Source of the DNA: Lachnospiraceae bacterium
Lineage (GTDB): Bacteria; Bacillota; Clostridia; Lachnospirales; Lachnospiraceae
Assembly: GCA_014804565.1 (NCBI GenBank)
Contig: JAAUZN010000036.1
Span: forward strand, 67,575 to 75,786
Length of the DNA stretch: 8,212 nucleotides
Direction: 5' to 3'
Shown piece by piece: positions 4,569 through 8,212 of this stretch. The notes beneath the pieces were generated by a model. The model made no database searches, had not been told where the DNA came from, and saw nothing but the letters and a program-made list of their open reading frames with translations. The translations under genes were made by a program, and so were the position numbers. The first letter of the stretch is position 1. Every line of letters begins with the position of its first letter.

Positions 4569-4829
4569 TTAATCTGCTAAAGATTCAAAATCTCTCACCC
4601 GTCGATAAAACGTAGACAACTTCAGATCTAACTCTCGCATTGCCGCTACCCCCTGAATCTCTCCAGACTTCCACTTCGCATACACCTCCGCAAATTTTTC
4701 CCCATCAACGGCTATCGGCTTACGTCCTTTATATTTTCCCTTTTGTCTGGCAATTTCGATCCCCTCTCTCTGCCGGTCTAAAATACACTCACGCTCTAAC
4801 TGCGCAATAAAGAGGAAAAAGTGAGCATC
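4569..4829 (-). pseudogene. Serine recombinase (resolvase/invertase), C-terminal remnant
   Basis: The 86 readable codons run DAHFFLFIAQLERECILDRQ, then REGIEIARQKGKYKGRKPI. This is the long E-helix and the hinge to the DNA-binding domain of small serine recombinases (compare AxxERxxIxERxxEGxxxAKxxGKYKGRKP). A HTH_7-like DNA-binding end follows (EVYAKWKSGEIQGVAAMREL, then LSTFYRRV). The N-terminal catalytic half, including the active-site serine, is absent. The frame opens directly after an in-frame TAA at 4830-4832 and has no start codon, so the break is at about 4830, beside the GTTAACCCC pair of the element end. The remaining frame is free of stops, so the loss may be recent. Family resemblance is by pattern; it may have been a resolvase acquired separately from the tRNA-targeting integrase. 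Confidence 0.8.
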
Positions 4830-4848
4830 TTAAGCGGTATCAAAATCG

Positions 4849-4869
4849 GTTAACCCCTGTTAACCCCTG
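4849..4869 (+). repeat. Tandem GTTAACCCCTG pair at the right end of islet 2
   Basis: Two copies of GTTAACCCCTG at 4849-4859 and 4859-4869 repeat with a 10-bp period, about one helical turn. The same motif pair occurs at the left ends (451-470 and 1001-1020) with a 12-bp period. The distance to the att core is about 60 bp at both ends. Confidence 0.65.
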
Positions 4870-4883
4870 AAACCCACAAAAGG

Positions 4884-4922
4884 AAAATGGCTCAACCCCA
4901 GTATTTACAAGGAGTTGAGCCA
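4884..4922 (-). terminator. Intrinsic terminator of the tRNA-Glu/tRNA-Cys transcript
   Basis: On the minus strand TGGCTCAAC (4922-4914) pairs with GTTGAGCCA (4896-4888), 9 bp, extended inward by partial pairing, followed by TTTT at 4887-4884. It begins 11 nt after the tRNA-Cys 3' end. Confidence 0.75.
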
Positions 4923-4929
4923 CTCAACA

Positions 4930-4953
4930 CAAGAGGCGCAGACCGGATTTGAA
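4930..4953 (-). repeat. att site 3: intact tRNA-Cys 3' end
   Basis: This is the reference copy of the repeated att core, spanning the tRNA-Cys 3' strand and four downstream bases. It is identical over 24 bp to 918-941 and differs at two positions from 3109-3132. Confidence 0.85.
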
Positions 4954-5005
4954 CCGGTGAATCAGGGTGTTGCAGACCCACGCCTTACCGCTTGGCTACT
5001 GCGCC
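4934..5005 (-). tRNA. tRNA-Cys (GCA)
   Basis: The acceptor stem GGCGCAG/CTGCGCC is perfect. The anticodon loop CTGCAAC gives anticodon GCA (cysteine). The T arm contains GGTTCAAATCC. The discriminator base is U, as expected for tRNA-Cys. CCA is not encoded. The gene is 72 nt including the discriminator. Its 3' end is the integration target of the accessory region: the last 20 nt plus 4 flanking bases recur at 918-941 and 3109-3132. The gene is intact, so integration restored it. Confidence 0.97.
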
Positions 5006-5031
5006 GTAAATTATTATGGTTTTTAAACCGA

Positions 5032-5103
5032 TGACTCCAACGGGAATCGAACCCGTGTTACCGCCGTGAAAGGGCGATGTCTTAACCGCTTGACCATGGA
5101 GCC
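5032..5103 (-). tRNA. tRNA-Glu (TTC)
   Basis: The acceptor stem GGCTCCA/TGGAGTC pairs with one G-U. The anticodon stem TCGCC/GGCGG holds the loop CTTTCAC, anticodon TTC (glutamate). The T arm contains GGGTTCGATTCCC. CCA is not encoded. It is 26 bp upstream of tRNA-Cys on the same strand and surely cotranscribed with it. Confidence 0.97.
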
Positions 5104-5137
5104 TCATGAAAGGCCTCAGGTAGCCTTAACGAATGAT

Positions 5138-5166
5138 ATGATATCACATTCCGCCTCGTTTGGCAA
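5138..5166 (-). promoter_or_regulatory. Promoter of the tRNA-Glu/tRNA-Cys operon
   Basis: On the minus strand TTGCCA (5166-5161), a 17-bp spacer and TATCAT (5143-5138) with the extended -10 TG at 5146-5145. Transcription would start near 5131, about 28 nt before tRNA-Glu. The -35 box overlaps the end of the hairpin at 5165-5213 by 2 bp, so the tRNA promoter abuts the end of the sugar operon. Confidence 0.75.
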
Positions 5167-5213
5167 GGGGAAGATTATAGAAATCTCCGAACAATTTCCG
5201 CAATCTTCCCCTT
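5165..5213 (-). terminator. Long hairpin after the alpha-galactosidase gene
   Basis: AAGGGGAAGATT (5165-5176) and AATCTTCCCCTT (5202-5213) are perfect 12-bp inverted repeats. An inner GAAAT/ATTTC pairing (5180-5184, 5194-5198) lies in the 25-nt loop. There is no clear T-run on the minus side (only CTTG), so it may act as an mRNA 3' stabiliser as well as a terminator. Confidence 0.6.
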
Positions 5214-5222
5214 AGAATAGAA

Positions 5223-7349
5223 TTAGTTCTCTGCCTTTCTCATCAAAACCGCTACTGCGCGCATATCCTCCTGGATCTTACACACCAGCTTCCCATCTTT
5301 CACACTGACGTCAGCTTCCCTATCAGAATACACCATTTCCATCTGATAGGCCCCGTCCTCAGGCAGCGGTATCTCCATTGGTCCATCGTGCTCCCCGTTA
5401 AAACTGTGGAAAACAGCCATCAGCTCGCCACGGCTCTCATGCTCCACACCGCCGCCGGTCCGCACAAGGCACTGCCAACCTTTAGGATGGCGGTAACTTA
5501 TCACCTCCGGCCCATACAACATGCTATACCCGTCCTTGATGATGGGTGCTGCCTTTTTATAAAAGGCTATTCCCCGGTCGATCACATCCCACTGCGCATC
5601 CGTCAATTTAGTCACATCTCCCGACAGACACATTCTGCCTAAAAAAGTATTGGCTATGGAGTAGGCAATCCTCTTAAGCGAATCCTCCTCTCGGATCACC
5701 GCCCAGATCTGGCTCTGTCTTGGCAGAATCACACGGTGCAGAGTCGCCGCTATAATCGGAATCTCTTCGCACTCATGAGCATCCGAGAAGGAAGCCATGC
5801 TGCATTCGCTCATCATAAGAGGTTCCAGCTTGTGCCCTCCCGAAGAGCAGTTTTCCAGAACAATACCGGGTATCTCTTTCTTCACCTTTCGGATAAAGGA
5901 CAGGGACGCCTCCATATTTTCTCTAAGACCTTCACCCAAGGATTCCGCTCCATCGCAGCCTACGCCAATGGTGTCGTTATAGTCCATCTTCATATAAGCA
6001 AAACCATAGTTTTTCAAGGTACCGATCACTTTTTCTTCCAGATACCTCTGCACCCAGTCCTGCCGCATATCCCAGAATCTTCTCATGGAAGTGGTAAGCG
6101 GCGCTCCGTTTCTCTGTAAAAGGTGCTCCGTTTTTTGATAACTTTCCGCCTTTTCTCCCACGTTATCTATCTCAAACCAGATACCGGGCTTTAACCCATA
6201 AGATTTGATGGCATCCACGGTCTTGTCAAGTCCCTCAGGAAACAATTCTCCGGACACATGATAATCCCCCATCGCGACATCCCAGGGAATCCCCTCCTGC
6301 TTATACCAGCCGCAGTCTATCACAAAATAGGAAAATCCCTTATCCTTGATCGCTTCCAAAATCCCACAGATATTTTCATGGGAGGGACATCCCCATGTGG
6401 TACAGTACTCATTAAAGATAACCGGAAGCTCCTGTTCCGACTCAGGCCCTCGATCCACTGTTTCTTCCAAAGCAGCCGTCAATCTTTGAGATATCTCCCA
6501 TGTGCCGCCTCTGCAGACAGATAAGATGGCCGTCGGCGACACAAAGGTCTCACCGGGCTCTATCTGCTTCATCCAGTGGCCAAAATCATAGTCCGCCAAT
6601 CCTCCGGAGAGATTCACATCATCGCCCCTGCGGTAAACCTCCATCTGCCAGCTCGCATTGTGCATCAGCTGCGCACCCCAGAAAATATTCGACTTCGTAT
6701 CCTCCAGCACGGCATAGGGAAAATACCCGTTCACCGGCATGGAACCCACCTGACCAAAACGCTCACACCGCACCGCATGACCGGCCCAGGAAGGTTCCAG
6801 CTGCAGATCCTCCAAAAGCTGGGATTCCAATCTTCCCTCCATACTCCACACACTGCGGACGCGGTGAAGCTTTAATTGTCCGCTCTCGTCGGCTCCCACA
6901 TAGGGAGAGATCCCGCCCAGCGAAAAGCTGGATAAAAGCTCCAGTCCCACCGCCTCCCCGGAAGCATTCTCAAATTCCGTATAGGACAGCAGGCTCTTCT
7001 TCCCTGTCTCCCAGCTTAAGAAATGCCGGTAACGGTAACCTCTTTCATCTGACAGCGTTGTGCAGATCACCGTCCTGTTGTCCTGCTTTATCTCCTCCTG
7101 ACCCTCTAACTTCTGAGCCAGCACAGTGGCGCTCTGCCGCATCGTCCTGCCGCCTGCGTAACCGCCCGCGTAGGTGTCCCCGGACAGCTTTACCTGCACC
7201 AAAGAATCCGAATATGGCTTTTCTCTGTAAGCGACTTCATAAACCGCATCCGCCGGCAGGAGAACAAACTCCACACTCCCTGTCTCCTCGTCCTGAACAT
7301 AGACAGCCTGCATATCTCCAAGTACATAATTTTTATAAACTTTCTTCAC
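5223..7349 (-). CDS. GH36-family alpha-galactosidase
   Basis: The 708-residue cytoplasmic protein has no signal peptide. It has the GH36 layout: an N-terminal beta-sandwich (about 1-290), a catalytic TIM barrel (about 305-600) and a C-terminal beta domain. The barrel opens with FNEYCTTWGCPSHEN (312-326) and FVIDCGW (342-348). YMKMDYN carries the expected nucleophile Asp456, and ENCSSGGH (499-506) with FSDAHE places the acid/base at Asp523. The enzyme should release terminal alpha-1,6-galactose from melibiose- or raffinose-type sugars; alpha-N-acetylgalactosaminidase activity, also found in GH36, cannot be excluded. The start is GTG at 7349, 4 nt after AAGGAGGG; the overlapping ATG at 7351 is followed at once by TGA. 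It lies 32 bp after a sugar permease gene and is surely in the same operon. Confidence 0.92.
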   Translation of the reverse strand: MKKVYKNYVLGDMQAVYVQDEETGSVEFVLLPADAVYEVAYREKPYSDSLVQVKLSGDTYAGGYAGGRTMRQSATVLAQKLEGQEEIKQDNRTVICTTLSDERGYRYRHFLSWETGKKSLLSYTEFENASGEAVGLELLSSFSLGGISPYVGADESGQLKLHRVRSVWSMEGRLESQLLEDLQLEPSWAGHAVRCERFGQVGSMPVNGYFPYAVLEDTKSNIFWGAQLMHNASWQMEVYRRGDDVNLSGGLADYDFGHWMKQIEPGETFVSPTAILSVCRGGTWEISQRLTAALEETVDRGPESEQELPVIFNEYCTTWGCPSHENICGILEAIKDKGFSYFVIDCGWYKQEGIPWDVAMGDYHVSGELFPEGLDKTVDAIKSYGLKPGIWFEIDNVGEKAESYQKTEHLLQRNGAPLTTSMRRFWDMRQDWVQRYLEEKVIGTLKNYGFAYMKMDYNDTIGVGCDGAESLGEGLRENMEASLSFIRKVKKEIPGIVLENCSSGGHKLEPLMMSECSMASFSDAHECEEIPIIAATLHRVILPRQSQIWAVIREEDSLKRIAYSIANTFLGRMCLSGDVTKLTDAQWDVIDRGIAFYKKAAPIIKDGYSMLYGPEVISYRHPKGWQCLVRTGGGVEHESRGELMAVFHSFNGEHDGPMEIPLPEDGAYQMEMVYSDREADVSVKDGKLVCKIQEDMRAVAVLMRKAEN

Positions 7350-7381
7350 ATTACCCTCCTTACGCAGAGAATGCCCGCACG

Positions 7382-8212
7382 TCAGCCTTTGACTGCTCCC
7401 ACAGTCATACCCTTAATGAAATATTTCTGCATACTCAAAAATAAAATTGAGATGGGCAACACCGACACCACAATGGCAGCCATAGCAGTCGTGTAATCAC
7501 TGACCTGCGCTGAGAACAGGGATTGTATCGCTACCGTCAGCGTTTTCAGCCCCTTCTTGCTCACATACAGACTCGCCAGCAGATAGTCATTCCAGATCTG
7601 AAACGCCTGCATAATGATCAGTGTGGCAAAAGCCGGCTTTAATAACGGGAATACGATCACAAAGTAGGTTTTCACTACAGAGCAGCCGTCTATACGTGCC
7701 GCCTCTTCCAGTTCCAGCGGAACCGTGGACATAAAACTGTTCATCAAAAATACGCCAAATGAAATGCCCGTCGCAACATACATAAATATAATACCATATC
7801 TCGTGTTTGTCAGGTGCATTTTGTAACCGATCGTGTAAATCGGCAAAAACAATGCCTGAAAGGGAATCAGAATACCAATCACGAAATAGACAAAGGAAAA
7901 TTTAAAAAACTTGCCCTTTCCTCTGGAAATCGCCCATGCCGTAACACCGCACAAAAGCGCCAAAAGCAATACACTGATCGCAGTGTAAATAAAAGTATTC
8001 GTAAATGTAGTCGTCAGATTCAATTTCTTTAGCGCTGCCTCATAGTTACTCCACTGCAGGGAATCCGGCAGCTTTAACGGGCTGGTCAGATACAGCTCTT
8101 TCTTTGTCTTAAAGGAATAATTCAGTATCACGAACAGAGGAAACAGGAATAATACAGCCACCACCGTCATCACGATCTGCACGGCCAAAGTACTTGCTGT
8201 ATAAGGTTTACT
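7382..8212 (-). CDS. Carbohydrate ABC transporter permease, MalG type (5' end outside window)
   Basis: The frame stays open to the window edge, giving 276 visible residues beginning SKPYTASTLAVQIVMTVVAV; family members are about 275-285 residues, so only a few residues are missing. An internal TTG at 8188 would be an artificial start. The protein has the inner-membrane permease plan of CUT1 importers, with six predicted membrane segments. The EAA loop that contacts the ATPase, EEAARIDGCSVVKTYFVIVF, is at about 169-188, followed by PLLKP. The C-terminal motif YFIKGMTVGAVKG is typical of MalG/RafG/MsmG proteins. Binding protein and the other permease should lie further right. Pairing with a GH36 enzyme suggests alpha-galactoside uptake (raffinose/melibiose/stachyose type); the substrate is inferred from context. 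Confidence 0.92.
   Translation of the reverse strand, partial: SKPYTASTLAVQIVMTVVAVLFLFPLFVILNYSFKTKKELYLTSPLKLPDSLQWSNYEAALKKLNLTTTFTNTFIYTAISVLLLALLCGVTAWAISRGKGKFFKFSFVYFVIGILIPFQALFLPIYTIGYKMHLTNTRYGIIFMYVATGISFGVFLMNSFMSTVPLELEEAARIDGCSVVKTYFVIVFPLLKPAFATLIIMQAFQIWNDYLLASLYVSKKGLKTLTVAIQSLFSAQVSDYTTAMAAIVVSVLPISILFLSMQKYFIKGMTVGAVKG

Larger units (their letters stand above)
3109..4929. mobile_element. Islet 2: tRNA-Cys-anchored element with EcsC cargo and recombinase stub
   Basis: This 1.8-kb segment is bounded by att site 2 and the intact tRNA-Cys gene. From left to right it holds left-end repeat C, a damaged toxin copy, an EcsC-family gene, the C-terminal end of a serine recombinase gene, a tandem GTTAACCCC pair and the terminator flank. 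It has both ends but no complete recombinase, so it cannot move on its own. Confidence 0.55.

Noticed and set aside
5388..7444. Several plus-strand frames up to 314 codons
   Set aside because: They are antisense to the alpha-galactosidase gene, rich in Pro, Ser, His and Arg as expected for shadow frames, and lack ribosome binding sites.
7814..8032. A 72-codon plus-strand frame
   Set aside because: It is antisense to the sugar permease, with no start signal.

Overview
The window looks like a low-GC Gram-positive chromosome, most likely a gut Clostridia/Lachnospiraceae-type Firmicute. The evidence is strong AGGAGG-type ribosome binding sites, Firmicute-style promoters, tRNA genes without an encoded CCA, a holin-like type I toxin, an XRE/ImmA pair, and a GH36 alpha-galactosidase next to a CUT1 sugar permease. 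Species cannot be named from the sequence alone.

Right part (about 4930-8212) is ordinary host chromosome, all on the minus strand: a partial MalG-type sugar ABC permease, a GH36 alpha-galactosidase 32 bp downstream, a long hairpin, then a tRNA-Glu/tRNA-Cys pair with its own promoter and a hairpin terminator. The permease and glycosidase would import and hydrolyse alpha-galactosides.

Left part (1-4930) is visibly more AT-rich and accessory. Its organising feature is the 3' end of tRNA-Cys, present three times in the same orientation: in the real gene (4930-4953) and as fragments at 3109-3132 and 918-941. These cut the region into two att-bounded islets. Islet 1 (918-3108) carries an autoregulated XRE repressor, an ImmA/IrrE metallopeptidase and a small membrane protein. 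Islet 2 (3109-4929) carries a degenerate toxin copy, an EcsC-family protein and the C-terminal stub of a serine recombinase. The two att fragments are followed by a gapless homologous left end with paired GTTAACCCC motifs about 60 bp from the core. A matching GTTAACCCC pair lies about 60 bp from the core at the right end of islet 2. No integrase gene is present.

Left of the islets (1-917) is a third related segment: a divergent gene pair around a perfect 26-bp palindrome, another copy of the left-end repeat, and what reads as a complete, compact type I toxin-antitoxin locus. That locus has a 27-residue holin-like toxin on the minus strand, its Shine-Dalgarno locked in a hairpin. A convergent small-RNA transcription unit carries an 8-nt match to the toxin's Shine-Dalgarno region, and the two share a bidirectional terminator, much like the par/Fst plan.

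The most interesting unit is this tandem set of small, integrase-less, tRNA-Cys-anchored elements and the toxin/small-RNA module they share.
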